Below, one piece after another: positions 45,665 through 54,968 of a stretch of 57,310 nt of DNA; within the stretch, counting starts at the first letter, position 1; each line of letters opens with the position of its first letter. This DNA comes from a bacterium (GTDB lineage: Bacteria > Patescibacteriota > Andersenbacteria > UBA10190). A program made the position numbers and the translations under genes. The notes beneath the pieces were generated by a model that saw only the letters and a program-made list of their open reading frames with translations, ran no database searches and was not told the origin of the DNA. The stretch covers positions 1-57,310 of the forward strand of contig JAUYKA010000018.1 in the NCBI GenBank assembly GCA_030698495.1, written 5' to 3'.

Positions 45665-46093
45665 TTACTTAATATTCTGGTCTTCCTCAATAATAGAGGC
45701 TGTATTCTCTGGTGATGTGGCTTCAGGTTCTTCTGTTGACGTTTCTTGTGCTTCCTGACTCATTAATTCCCGAGAGGCTGCTGCAATGTCTTGAACAGCG
45801 CTTTTAAACTCATTTACCGGTGATTGCGCCGTCGCCGGTGTACCAGTATTCTGTCGCCACTCACTTCTCTGCTTCTGATAATTACGATACCCCCCCCAAA
45901 TCAAACCGGCCAAAAACACCGGGAACCACACTAACGTCAAAAACTGCGATAATACCGATAATAAAAACAGCAGCAAACCGGCCACTACGCCGTAAGCCAG
46001 CGCCCAATACATCACCGGATAAATATTAGGCTTAAACTCTTGCCCGGTGCTTTGGTTATTCATCCCTCCCCCAACTGATTGTTCTGGTTCCAT
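45665..46093 (-). CDS. Hypothetical two-TM protein with acidic tail
   Basis: Hydrophobic pair YGVVAGLLLFLLSVLSQFLTLVWFPVFLAGLIWGG. Confidence 0.6.
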   Translation of the reverse strand: MEPEQSVGGGMNNQSTGQEFKPNIYPVMYWALAYGVVAGLLLFLLSVLSQFLTLVWFPVFLAGLIWGGYRNYQKQRSEWRQNTGTPATAQSPVNEFKSAVQDIAAASRELMSQEAQETSTEEPEATSPENTASIIEEDQNIK

Positions 46094-46114
46094 ACGCCAA
46101 TTATACTCCGCTCC

Positions 46115-47014
46115 CTACGGCGCCGGCAAATTAATTAAACTGGCAATATCATTAAAATGTTGCTGCTCGCTGGGGCTGTCTAATACCACGGCTATCCTAT
46201 CGGCCTGTTCTCCGGATCCGCGCACGACCAGACAATAAGCCGCTTCGTACAAATATCCTGTCTTACTGCCCAAAAAAGTATAATTTTGTTCAGAAATAAG
46301 TTTGTTAGTATTTTTTATCATGTGTTCCCTGCCGGATCCACCAAGCACAAAGGTATAGTTTTGCTGGCTGGTTGCCTGGGTGATTTCGGGATAATTTTTA
46401 AAAGCGTAAGCCGCCATCTTCGCCACCTCATAAGCCGTGGAAACATTATCCGGATCCAGCCCTGTTACGTCCGTAAATTTAGTTTGCTCCAAATCCAGCG
46501 CTATCGCCTTGCGATTCATTTCCCTGATAAACTCTTCTTCGTCCACGCCCAACTCTCTCACGAATGCCGCCATAGTATTATTAGCCGACCCCAGAAGAGA
46601 CACATTAAACAAATCTTTCATCGTCGCCGTTTCCCCGGGCTGCATCATCAAAGTTCCCCCCTGCAAATATTCTTCCGGTAGAATAGTGGTTGTTTTATCC
46701 CAATCAATGCCGTGATCAAGCGCCACCATCGCCGTCATTAATTTGGTGATACTGGCAATCGGCCGACGCTCAAAAGCGTTTTGTTCGAATAAAATCTTTT
46801 CTTGATTCATATCCCATAGTACCGCGTTGCGCCCGCTGATTTTAACCGGTTCATCTTTTTGTTCAATACCGCCCACGCCAAAAGCCACGGAAATTCCTTT
46901 CACTTGCGCCGGATTATTTATAATCAATTGCCTCACCGCCAAAACCGTGGCCGCACCCAAGGCCACGGCCAATATTGCCAAAACTATTGTACTGCGGTGA
47001 AATCTTATTGACAT
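46115..47014 (-). CDS. D-alanyl-D-alanine carboxypeptidase (PBP5/DacA-like)
   Basis: ASITKLMTAMVALDHG (SxxK); GSANNTM (SxN); GSKTGYLYEA (KTG). Confidence 0.93.
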   Translation of the reverse strand: MSIRFHRSTIVLAILAVALGAATVLAVRQLIINNPAQVKGISVAFGVGGIEQKDEPVKISGRNAVLWDMNQEKILFEQNAFERRPIASITKLMTAMVALDHGIDWDKTTTILPEEYLQGGTLMMQPGETATMKDLFNVSLLGSANNTMAAFVRELGVDEEEFIREMNRKAIALDLEQTKFTDVTGLDPDNVSTAYEVAKMAAYAFKNYPEITQATSQQNYTFVLGGSGREHMIKNTNKLISEQNYTFLGSKTGYLYEAAYCLVVRGSGEQADRIAVVLDSPSEQQHFNDIASLINLPAP

Positions 47015-47045
47015 TACTCTTTCCTATTCAGGTACACTATAAACA

Positions 47046-47651
47046 ATGTACACGCAAATCACCAAAAATGAAGGCATCGCCGCGACCATAATAGGCGAGG
47101 GACGCATAGCCGCCTTCCCAACCGGCACCTCGTACGGCTTGGCCGCCGACGCACTGCAAGGCTTTGCTCTGCAGCGGCTGCGCCAACTGAAAAACCGCCC
47201 GACCGCCAAGACATTTACCATTATGCTTACTGTCAGTCTCTGGGACAAATATCTGCTGCTTACCAATGACGAGCGCAAACTATTAAATCAATATAAAGAC
47301 CAACCGCTCACGCTGCTGGTGAAACCAAAACCGTCCCTGGAACACCTGGCTAAAAACGGTTTCGTGGGATTGCGCGTTATTGACCATCCGCTCATGAAAG
47401 CGCTTGCTGAAGCTGCCCGAGTACCATTGACCGCCACCAGCGCCAACCAAGCCGACCAAAAACCTTGCCACAGTGTTGACTGCATTGTTAAAACATTTCC
47501 CGGCCGCATCGACGAAACCACTTACGATCTTTCGCTCGGCTGTATTTTAGACGGTGGCACACTGTCGGAAAATCCGTCCACCACAATTGCCAAACTGGAA
47601 AAAGATAAAATAAAAATCGTCCGCCAAGGCGCACTAATATTTCCATTATAA
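47046..47651 (+). CDS. tsaC: Threonylcarbamoyl-AMP synthase (Sua5/YciO/YrdC family)
   Basis: FPTGTSYGLAADAL; LKNRPTAKTFTIML; LTATSANQADQKPC. Confidence 0.9.
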   Translation: MYTQITKNEGIAATIIGEGRIAAFPTGTSYGLAADALQGFALQRLRQLKNRPTAKTFTIMLTVSLWDKYLLLTNDERKLLNQYKDQPLTLLVKPKPSLEHLAKNGFVGLRVIDHPLMKALAEAARVPLTATSANQADQKPCHSVDCIVKTFPGRIDETTYDLSLGCILDGGTLSENPSTTIAKLEKDKIKIVRQGALIFPL

Positions 47652-47683
47652 AATGTTACGACATAACGTTATATCGTAACATT
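47652..47683. repeat. 32-bp near-perfect palindrome before T-tract
   Basis: AATGTTACGACATAAC|GTTATATCGTAACATT, one mismatch. Confidence 0.85.
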
Positions 47684-47759
47684 CCGAACCGATTTTTTTG
47701 TTATAGAAAAGACCATCCGCTCTCGGCTGCGAATGGTCTCATGTTTCCAACTAGGCGGA

Positions 47760-48026
47760 TTATCGCTCTTGAGCCATCCTTTTGACTCTCGCTGCGATTA
47801 AAGGGTAACGATCTTCAAATGTCTGATCACCTTCCGTATCAGGCCAGTTGAAAAAGAGCTCCCGATGGAAATTGGTCGGGTCACTAGTTTGCCACTGCTG
47901 CAACCAGTAATTCTGGTTGTCTTCGTCAAGTTCCCTCCAAATCTCGGCAAACTCTCCTGGCGACAGGTCGGCTCCGGGGCAGCTCTTGTAAACGTTGTAC
48001 GCAAGATTCAGCTCAAGATCGCACAT
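47760..48026 (-). CDS. Hypothetical small acidic protein
   Basis: SD AAGGAG upstream; 88 aa. Confidence 0.6.
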   Translation of the reverse strand: MCDLELNLAYNVYKSCPGADLSPGEFAEIWRELDEDNQNYWLQQWQTSDPTNFHRELFFNWPDTEGDQTFEDRYPLIAARVKRMAQER

Positions 48027-48106
48027 TGTTCCGCTCCTTGTTCTAAGAAAAGAACTTCAAGAAAAGGCCCTCACACTGTGAGCACATTATCCTAAAAATT
48101 ATTTTT

Positions 48107-48667
48107 TTACAAACCCAGCTTGCCGCTTATTCCCTGCATTGCTCGCAGCACATTACCAATGTGCTCTTCCAGGCTTAATTCCAGCTCTTCGGCCCCCGTT
48201 TTTATATCTTCCCTGTTTACTCCTGCCGCGAACGCCGACTGTTTCATTTTTTTTACCACCGCCGGGACATCAACATCCGCCAGCTTCTTAGACGGTCGCA
48301 CTAAAGCCACTGCCACAATCAATCCCGTTAACTCGTCCACAGCAAAAATAGTCTTCTCCAACAAAGACTCTCTCGTTGTGCCCGTATGCGGCGCATGTGC
48401 CATGATCGCTCGCTTTAGTTCTTCACTATAACCTTCGCCAGTCAATATCTCCTGCCCTCTATAGGGATGATCTTCCAGCGACGGATATTTCTCGTAATCG
48501 AAATCATGCAACAACCCCACTATCCCCCATTTTTCTTCATCTTCAGCAAACTTACGTGCATAATATTTCATCGCCGCCTCTACGGCCAGTGCGTGCTTTA
48601 TTAAATTTTTATTTTTCGTATAGCTCCCCAGTAGCGACCAGGCGTCGCTTCTTGTTTTATCAGGCAT
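48107..48667 (-). CDS. HD-domain (HDIG) hydrolase
   Basis: NLIKHALAVEAAMKYYA; GIVGLLHDFDYEKYP; AIMAHAPHTG; DELTGLI. Confidence 0.88.
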   Translation of the reverse strand: MPDKTRSDAWSLLGSYTKNKNLIKHALAVEAAMKYYARKFAEDEEKWGIVGLLHDFDYEKYPSLEDHPYRGQEILTGEGYSEELKRAIMAHAPHTGTTRESLLEKTIFAVDELTGLIVAVALVRPSKKLADVDVPAVVKKMKQSAFAAGVNREDIKTGAEELELSLEEHIGNVLRAMQGISGKLGL

Positions 48668-48673
48668 ATCTTA

Positions 48674-49771
48674 CTATTTCTTCTTACCGCCAACCGGATG
48701 TTGGACAATCGAGATTAACGCCAGTATCAGCGCCCCTAAGGACAATACCATCATAATCAACACAAACAAGCCGCCGATCAACGGCACAATCCTGACCGTC
48801 GCGAATATTACTGCTCCCATTAGCGCGTGCTGCCACGTGTTATGCCCGATCTCCTGCTTTAATAACTTCACCGCTACCCACTCGCCAACCAGAATAGCTA
48901 TATACCCAATAGCCGTAATTACCAATGCTATCGTTGCCAACACGGCGATTATTGCCAGCGGAATGCCGACCACAGTGACTAACAGCAGGACAGATAATGG
49001 TATAGCCACTAATAGCCATAAAATTCCCACCCCGAAAGATTTCAAGGTTTGTTTTTTGGCTGTTTCAAAAACCGTTCGCGTTAATCCGGGTAGCAAGAAA
49101 AGCAATACCAGCGCGAATACAAACCAGGTCACCACACTGCGTACCCAGTTTAAGATATACAGTCGCTGACTTATTTCTTTTGCTCCCGATACGTGTTGGG
49201 TAACAACATGCTTTACTTCTCCTCTAATTATAGCGCCATCGTCAATTTGCACCTTCGCTTTTTCTTCTCCGTATGTAATAAGATCACCGTTAATAACCGC
49301 GCTGGCAGTAACCAACAACGACGGAGCCGCTACTTTGACCGCGCCGTCTATTGTTCCCGAAATTTCTACTGTTGAACCGGCTAAATAAGCATCACCCGAT
49401 GCGTTTACCTCTTGAGATAAGGTAACGTTATTTCCGGCCGCAAAAATATCATCAGCTTCAGGCGATTCCACCCGCACCGTATTGCCGGCCGCATACACAT
49501 CATCACCCACCGAGCCGCTCACCGTCACCGAACTTCCGGCCGCATACACATCCTGGCCGACCGAACCGCTTATCTCCACCGCATTTCCGGCCGCGAAGAC
49601 GTCGTCTTTTACCGGCTGGTCAATGGTAACTCGTTGCCCGGCTATGTAAGCATCATCTTGTACCGCATTATCGGGAGACACATTTTCTCCCGCCGCAAAA
49701 TAAGCTGCTCCTGCCGCCGTTGGCAAAACCATAACCAGCGCCAGAACAATCGCCAAACTGTAATATTTCAT
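48674..49771 (-). CDS. Polymer-forming (bactofilin-like) beta-helix protein with C-terminal membrane domain
   Basis: Repeated V.ISGSVGQDVYAAGSSVTVSGSVGDDVYAAGNTV; 4-5 C-terminal TMs. Confidence 0.85.
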   Translation of the reverse strand: MKYYSLAIVLALVMVLPTAAGAAYFAAGENVSPDNAVQDDAYIAGQRVTIDQPVKDDVFAAGNAVEISGSVGQDVYAAGSSVTVSGSVGDDVYAAGNTVRVESPEADDIFAAGNNVTLSQEVNASGDAYLAGSTVEISGTIDGAVKVAAPSLLVTASAVINGDLITYGEEKAKVQIDDGAIIRGEVKHVVTQHVSGAKEISQRLYILNWVRSVVTWFVFALVLLFLLPGLTRTVFETAKKQTLKSFGVGILWLLVAIPLSVLLLVTVVGIPLAIIAVLATIALVITAIGYIAILVGEWVAVKLLKQEIGHNTWQHALMGAVIFATVRIVPLIGGLFVLIMMVLSLGALILALISIVQHPVGGKKK

Positions 49772-49899
49772 AGAAAATTATTTAAGGAAAAGACCTCTTA
49801 TCTCTAAATATAGCCTGTTTTACAAAAAATACGATACCACTTCGCAGTTAGTAATGCACGATTTACAGCAATGTAACGCAAACCAGGTTATTCCAAATA

Positions 49900-50106
49900 T
49901 TACTCCTTGTCTGAATATTTCTGCTCTATCTTCGTTACCTTATTCTCAATTTCCTTTAATCGTTTCTTAAGCGCCGCCGCCAATTCCAAACCCCGTTCAA
50001 ATCGCGGTAAATCTTTTTCCAAATCCAATTCGTGCGATTCAAAATCGGACACGATTTTTTCCAGCTCTTCATAAGCTTTCGCAAAAACAAACTTTTCTTC
50101 AGTCAT
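49900..50106 (-). CDS. xseB: Exodeoxyribonuclease VII small subunit
   Basis: FAKAYEELEKIVSDFESHELDLEKDLPRFERGLELAAALKKRLKEIENKV. Confidence 0.92.
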   Translation of the reverse strand: MTEEKFVFAKAYEELEKIVSDFESHELDLEKDLPRFERGLELAAALKKRLKEIENKVTKIEQKYSDKE

Positions 50107-50129
50107 ATAAAAACTATTGATGGTTTAAT

Positions 50130-51284
50130 CTAATTAACCGTCGACTCTATTTCCCCCCGCGCCAACTGACTGGTTATCACCGCTCCGGCTGGCAATTGCA
50201 ACGCGCTTTTTACTATATCACCCGCTTCGTTTTTTGTAATACTAAAACCTCTCCGTAGAATATTAGCCGGAGACAAAGAAGCCAGCAGACGCGTCGTCTG
50301 TAATAGGGCTTGCTGTTTATCTCCTACGGCAACCCCAAAGATTTCTTGGAGCCTCTCCACCCACGCTTCGGTCTGTTGCCTAAAACCGGCCGTCAGGTTC
50401 TTCAACACCGCCACTTGCCTGTCCACCGATTGACTTTTTTCCCGTAAGTCCATCAATACTTTTCCCCTCATATATTCCGTCATATTAATAATCGCGCTCG
50501 CTACCTCTTCTCGCGATCTCACTGCCAACTCCGCCGCATTACTGGGTGTCGATGCTCTAACATCGGCCGCCAACTCCGCCAGACAGACATCTCTTTCGTG
50601 TCCAATGCCAACCACTGTCGGCGTGCGCGAAGCCGCTACTGCTCGTACTACCGACTCGTCATTAAAAGCATGCAAATCTTCCAGGCTGCCTCCGCCGCGT
50701 ACCAATACCAGAACATCTAAATCTTTCAAATTGGTATTGGCGTATTCCAGCGCCGCAATAATCTGACGCGGCGCGTCCTCACCCTGTACCTGTGTGTGTA
50801 AAAAATAAATATCTAATCCGCCAAACCGTGCTGCCAGCACCTTCAGAAAATCGTTATATGCCGCCGCTTCCTGTGATGTTACCAGGGCAATTCTTTGCGG
50901 GTGCCGAGGCAGAAGGCGCTTTCTCTCCGGCGCAAATAATCCTTCCGTTGCCAATTTTTGCTTTAGTAGCTCAAATGCTCGTTTCAATGCCCCTTCCCCC
51001 GCCGGTTGAACATCGCTTAAAACAAAACTGAAAAACCCTTTATTGCGCAACGCCGGCCGTCCTTTTACCCGCACCAACATCCCGTCTTCGACTTGCGCCT
51101 TAAAATCCCATATTGGCATAAAACATCCTACCGAACTCTCCTCGTCTTTTAACGAAAAAATTACCCACTTATTATGGATAATCTTGAATTGCTCCACTTC
51201 CCCCTCCACTGTCAAACCCGCCAACGACTGCAAAGTGTTGTTCACGGCCTCCACTAATTGGCTTACCGATAAAACTTCAGACAT
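50130..51284 (-). CDS. xseA: Exodeoxyribonuclease VII large subunit
   Basis: SVSQLVEAVNNTL; VRVKGRPALRNKGFFSFVLSDVQPAGEG; RGGGSLEDLHAFNDESVVRAVAASRTPTVVGIGHERDVCLAELAADVRASTPSNAAELA. Confidence 0.95.
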   Translation of the reverse strand: MSEVLSVSQLVEAVNNTLQSLAGLTVEGEVEQFKIIHNKWVIFSLKDEESSVGCFMPIWDFKAQVEDGMLVRVKGRPALRNKGFFSFVLSDVQPAGEGALKRAFELLKQKLATEGLFAPERKRLLPRHPQRIALVTSQEAAAYNDFLKVLAARFGGLDIYFLHTQVQGEDAPRQIIAALEYANTNLKDLDVLVLVRGGGSLEDLHAFNDESVVRAVAASRTPTVVGIGHERDVCLAELAADVRASTPSNAAELAVRSREEVASAIINMTEYMRGKVLMDLREKSQSVDRQVAVLKNLTAGFRQQTEAWVERLQEIFGVAVGDKQQALLQTTRLLASLSPANILRRGFSITKNEAGDIVKSALQLPAGAVITSQLARGEIESTVN

Positions 51285-51297
51285 GAATACAATGACT

Positions 51298-52311
51298 TTA
51301 TCCGCGTATAACCAGAAAACCGGTGTAAGCCGCGTATAGCGCCAAAAACGACACCCCTTCCCACCGCTCCAGCACTTTTTTTCTGCCTGTAAACATAGCT
51401 ATAAACAGCAGTAACGCCGCCGCTATCATTACCGTCAGATCAAAGTTCAAACCGCTTGTTAATGGCAGCGGCCTAATTACCGCCGTAGTCGCCAAAATAA
51501 ACAACAAATTAAAAATATTTGAGCCGACAATATTACCCACCGCGATATCTACGTTTTTACGCCAGGCTGCCACCACTGACGTCGCCAGCTCCGGCAAAGA
51601 TGTGCCGATTGCCACAATACTCAAGCCGATTACCGCCTCACTCACTCCTAAAGCCGTGGCGAACTTGGTTGCACTATCGACCATCCAATAACCACCCAGC
51701 ACTAAACCGGCCAACCCTCCACTTATCATTAATGAAGCTTTCTGCCAACTGCGTTTTTTAATATCAGGATTGTCTGTTCCGCCCTTCACCCGACTAATGC
51801 CGTAGGTGTAATACAAGAAGATCGAAAACAGTAAAAGCAGAACCAAACCGTCTATCCGTGTTACCGCCGATTGGCCGGCGCCATCAATGGCGCCGTCATT
51901 CACCAAAAAAAGCACCGCCAGCGATGCCAACAACATTAACGGAATTTCGCTCCAAATCGTACTGCGTTTAACCGCCAACGGCGCGATAATCGCCGTCACA
52001 CCTAAAATAAGCAAAACATTTGCTATATTACTGCCGATAATATTCCCCAACGCCAGCTCCGTACTGCCGCGTATGGCCGACAACAAATTAACCACCAACT
52101 CCGGGCTAGACGTGCCAAACGCCACTACCGTTAAACCGATAACCAACTCACTCACCCCAAATTTTTTCGCCAACGACCCCGCGCCATCAACTAATAAATC
52201 GGCGCCCTTAATCAGCGCCACTAAACCCAATACGAAAAAAATCAAACTTCCTACCATCATATCTACCATTATAGCAGCAATTATCCTCCCGCCACATCCC
52301 CCGTATTTCAA
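51298..52311 (-). CDS. CaCA family Na+/Ca2+ exchanger-like (YrbG)
   Basis: Two repeats: VIGLTVVAFGTSSPELVVNLLSA...GNIIGSNIANVLLILG and VIGLSIVAIGTSLPELATSVVAA...GNIVGSNIFNLLFIL. Confidence 0.94.
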   Translation of the reverse strand: MKYGGCGGRIIAAIMVDMMVGSLIFFVLGLVALIKGADLLVDGAGSLAKKFGVSELVIGLTVVAFGTSSPELVVNLLSAIRGSTELALGNIIGSNIANVLLILGVTAIIAPLAVKRSTIWSEIPLMLLASLAVLFLVNDGAIDGAGQSAVTRIDGLVLLLLFSIFLYYTYGISRVKGGTDNPDIKKRSWQKASLMISGGLAGLVLGGYWMVDSATKFATALGVSEAVIGLSIVAIGTSLPELATSVVAAWRKNVDIAVGNIVGSNIFNLLFILATTAVIRPLPLTSGLNFDLTVMIAAALLLFIAMFTGRKKVLERWEGVSFLALYAAYTGFLVIRG

Positions 52312-52433
52312 ACACCAATGACCAATTAACGACGTCGCTGTCAGTGATCATTAAGTAATTGAAGAATTGATTAAAAATTACTGTGTCGGCCATAGCCTTG
52401 TGCGACGGCTGAAAAATTGATAATTGAAAATTC

Positions 52434-53012
52434 CTACCATAAATCAGATTTTACCGTTCTACCCAATCTCTCATGCTTCCCTAAAGCTAACAGAGATTTA
52501 AGACTATAGGGTGCCCACTCCGCCAACACAAACAACACTCCCGTGTACGCCAAATTTCCCAGCAAGTTATACCGGAAAAAAGGAATCGCGTAATAATAAG
52601 ACAAAATCAAACCGTCACCCGTCAGCGGATAATAACCGCTAAACCGCCACACCGCTAAATTGGTCGCCAGGTAAAAAATTATCGAGCTGGCCAAAGACGC
52701 CCCTATAATCGGCAAAGCCCGACGTCGCTCGCGTAACCATGTGCCCAGCCAAACCGTCAACGCGAAAGACCCGTACACCGCCGCCATTGTCGGCCACTCA
52801 TAAAAACCAAGCAATAAATCAGAAGCAAACATAGCAATAAGCGGTACCAGCAATGCCCACGGGCGCTTAAGCAAAGCACCGGATAACAAAGCCACAGCCG
52901 CTATCGGCGCCACGTTAGGCACGTGCGGCACCAACCTTAAAATCATTGAACCGCCGACTAGAATCAGTATTAACCATGTCTCAACGGATAATAGCTTCTT
53001 GTTTATTGTCAT
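52434..53012 (-). CDS. Small polytopic membrane protein, ECF substrate-binding-component-like (DUF6580-type)
   Basis: RLVPHVPNVAPIAAVALLSGALLKRPWALLVPLIAMFASDLLLGFYEWPTMAAVYGSFALTVWLGTWL. Confidence 0.75.
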   Translation of the reverse strand: MTINKKLLSVETWLILILVGGSMILRLVPHVPNVAPIAAVALLSGALLKRPWALLVPLIAMFASDLLLGFYEWPTMAAVYGSFALTVWLGTWLRERRRALPIIGASLASSIIFYLATNLAVWRFSGYYPLTGDGLILSYYYAIPFFRYNLLGNLAYTGVLFVLAEWAPYSLKSLLALGKHERLGRTVKSDLW

Positions 53013-54967
53013 AATAATTTTGTTAATAATCGAGTAATACTAACACCGATACCTATGTTAGCCAAGCTGAATAGACCCACCGCGAACTGCTTATCTTTGG
53101 CATTTAAAGGCACAAATCCCGCCGGAGTACTTTCATCAATAACTTGCTCCGCCCTTTCTTGTTTTTGCGTTGCCTTGACTGGTAACTCCTTATCTTGACC
53201 TGATATTACGGCCGATTGAACAGATTCGTCGTTACTGACAACTCCCATTACCATTCCCGTCGGTGACGGACTGATACTTGACTGACCAATACTGGTAATA
53301 TTAATAGACTGCCCCGGCACGTACGTTAGCGCCTCGCTTCCTATCACCGCCGTCGCTATCTTCATTATCGGCCATGGACTTTGCTCAAGCGCCGTTGCCG
53401 CGTAAGCCGTCATTAGTGCCGAGCTATCATTCTGGCCGCGCCAGCCGAACGCTCCCGATTCATTTTGATAGCCGAGTAAAGCCGTCCAAGGATCACCCGC
53501 GGCCACACGCCAGGCGGCCGGATCTTCGCCCAACGATATAATCGCCTGAATAGCCCACGAGGTTGTCGCGCTGTTTCCCCCAAAGCCGCCCGAGTCATCT
53601 TGATGATTTTTTAGCCAACCGCGCGCCTTGTCTCTTGCGTTATGTATATCTATCCCCCCGCCATCCTTTTGGTAAGCCCCTAAAGCCTGCACCGCCGCCG
53701 CAGTCAAATCAATGTTATTAGTCCAGTCTCCACTCGCGCCTTGCGTTGCGATAAGATGCTCTATCGTTCGGTTCAAATTGGAGGAACTAGCGTTTTCTCC
53801 CGCCGCCAGCCAAGCCAGTACGCCAAAAATATCATCGTTGATCAATCCTTCTTCTCCGACTTGTCCGTCATGATAATACCCGTTAAGACGCTCAATCAAA
53901 TCATCGCCGTTAAAATTTCGCGGGTTGGCTCCGGAGGCTCTTACTGCCAAAATCAACCTCTCCACATCCGTGGCGCTATTTAAAGGAGTTTGGCCTAACG
54001 CCGCCAGCAGTGAATTACCCCCCTTGGTTATTTGCGCGCTTGATTGTTCATTCGCGCCCAATGCTACTGCCGCCCAGGCGCTTGTTATATAACCATCAAT
54101 CAACCCGTCAATATTTTGCTGTTGTTCCAAGTAGCGCAAGGCTTTGTCGGCCGCGTCTTGTCTGCTGTCTTCCGTCATCGACAGCACCGCCGCCGTCGGT
54201 GTTACTGTTGGCGTTGCCGTGGGTGTCATCGTCGGTGTCGACGCAATCAACGGCGTCGGAGTTACTATTGCAGCCACCAGCTGCAAAGGAGCGCTTCTGA
54301 TCAAACCGTCCCCTTCGGCTTGAACCAACAACGAATTATCTACCGCCAAACTTACCGTCACTCTGCCGTCATCCGGTACCGTTAGAATTTTCTCTCCCGC
54401 TCGCAATGTCTCTCCGCTAGCCGGCTCCCAATGCCCGTGCCATACCCAATTATCGTCCGTTTCCCCAATTCTTTTTTCAACCACAACAACAGTTTGCTCA
54501 TCTCCCGCTTCTGCCTCTGATGCCGTTATTCTTAGCGGCGCGTCGCCAAAAGCCGCCAACGCCAACAATAAATCGTCCCCATCTTTAATCTGATAATCAG
54601 CCACACCAACGTCCGCCGCGTCGTAATTGACCCAAAAACTCCAATATTTGGAATAATCATCCGGCGCCTTCTCACCGTCAATATCGGTGATAAACAAACC
54701 AAATCCGAAATCGGATACATTAAAACCAAACTGCTTTTCGTCATTAGCCACCGCCAAGGCGCAAGCCGCCACTTTTTCTAATTGATGTTCGTTGCCGGTG
54801 TTATCAACAATCACGCAATCATTGACGGCGACATCATGGTTGTAAATAGTATTCTTCTCTCCCTCAACACGAAGATGAACCGTTATTGTATTATCCGCGT
54901 TACTGACGCCAACCAACCCGCCTAAAGCCAGCCCCAGTACAAGCAACCAATAAAAAATATTTTTCAT
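53009..54967 (-). CDS. Membrane-anchored protein: N-terminal DUF4430/transcobalamin-beta-like domain + alpha/alpha-toroid repeats + C-terminal TM
   Basis: FGLFITDIDGEKAPDDYSKYWSFWVNYDAADVGVADYQIKDGDDLLL; ADKALRYLEQQQNIDGLIDGYITSAWAAVAL; SGDWTNNIDLTAAAVQAL; DSGGFGGNSATTSWAIQAIISLGE. Confidence 0.82.
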   Translation of the reverse strand: MKNIFYWLLVLGLALGGLVGVSNADNTITVHLRVEGEKNTIYNHDVAVNDCVIVDNTGNEHQLEKVAACALAVANDEKQFGFNVSDFGFGLFITDIDGEKAPDDYSKYWSFWVNYDAADVGVADYQIKDGDDLLLALAAFGDAPLRITASEAEAGDEQTVVVVEKRIGETDDNWVWHGHWEPASGETLRAGEKILTVPDDGRVTVSLAVDNSLLVQAEGDGLIRSAPLQLVAAIVTPTPLIASTPTMTPTATPTVTPTAAVLSMTEDSRQDAADKALRYLEQQQNIDGLIDGYITSAWAAVALGANEQSSAQITKGGNSLLAALGQTPLNSATDVERLILAVRASGANPRNFNGDDLIERLNGYYHDGQVGEEGLINDDIFGVLAWLAAGENASSSNLNRTIEHLIATQGASGDWTNNIDLTAAAVQALGAYQKDGGGIDIHNARDKARGWLKNHQDDSGGFGGNSATTSWAIQAIISLGEDPAAWRVAAGDPWTALLGYQNESGAFGWRGQNDSSALMTAYAATALEQSPWPIMKIATAVIGSEALTYVPGQSINITSIGQSSISPSPTGMVMGVVSNDESVQSAVISGQDKELPVKATQKQERAEQVIDESTPAGFVPLNAKDKQFAVGLFSLANIGIGVSITRLLTKLL

Positions 54968-54968
54968 A

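Noticed and set aside
35800-48057. Shared GAAAAGAACTT upstream of two small acidic proteins (35800-35810 and 48047-48057)
   Set aside because: An 11-nt match in AT-rich leaders can occur by chance; would need more instances.
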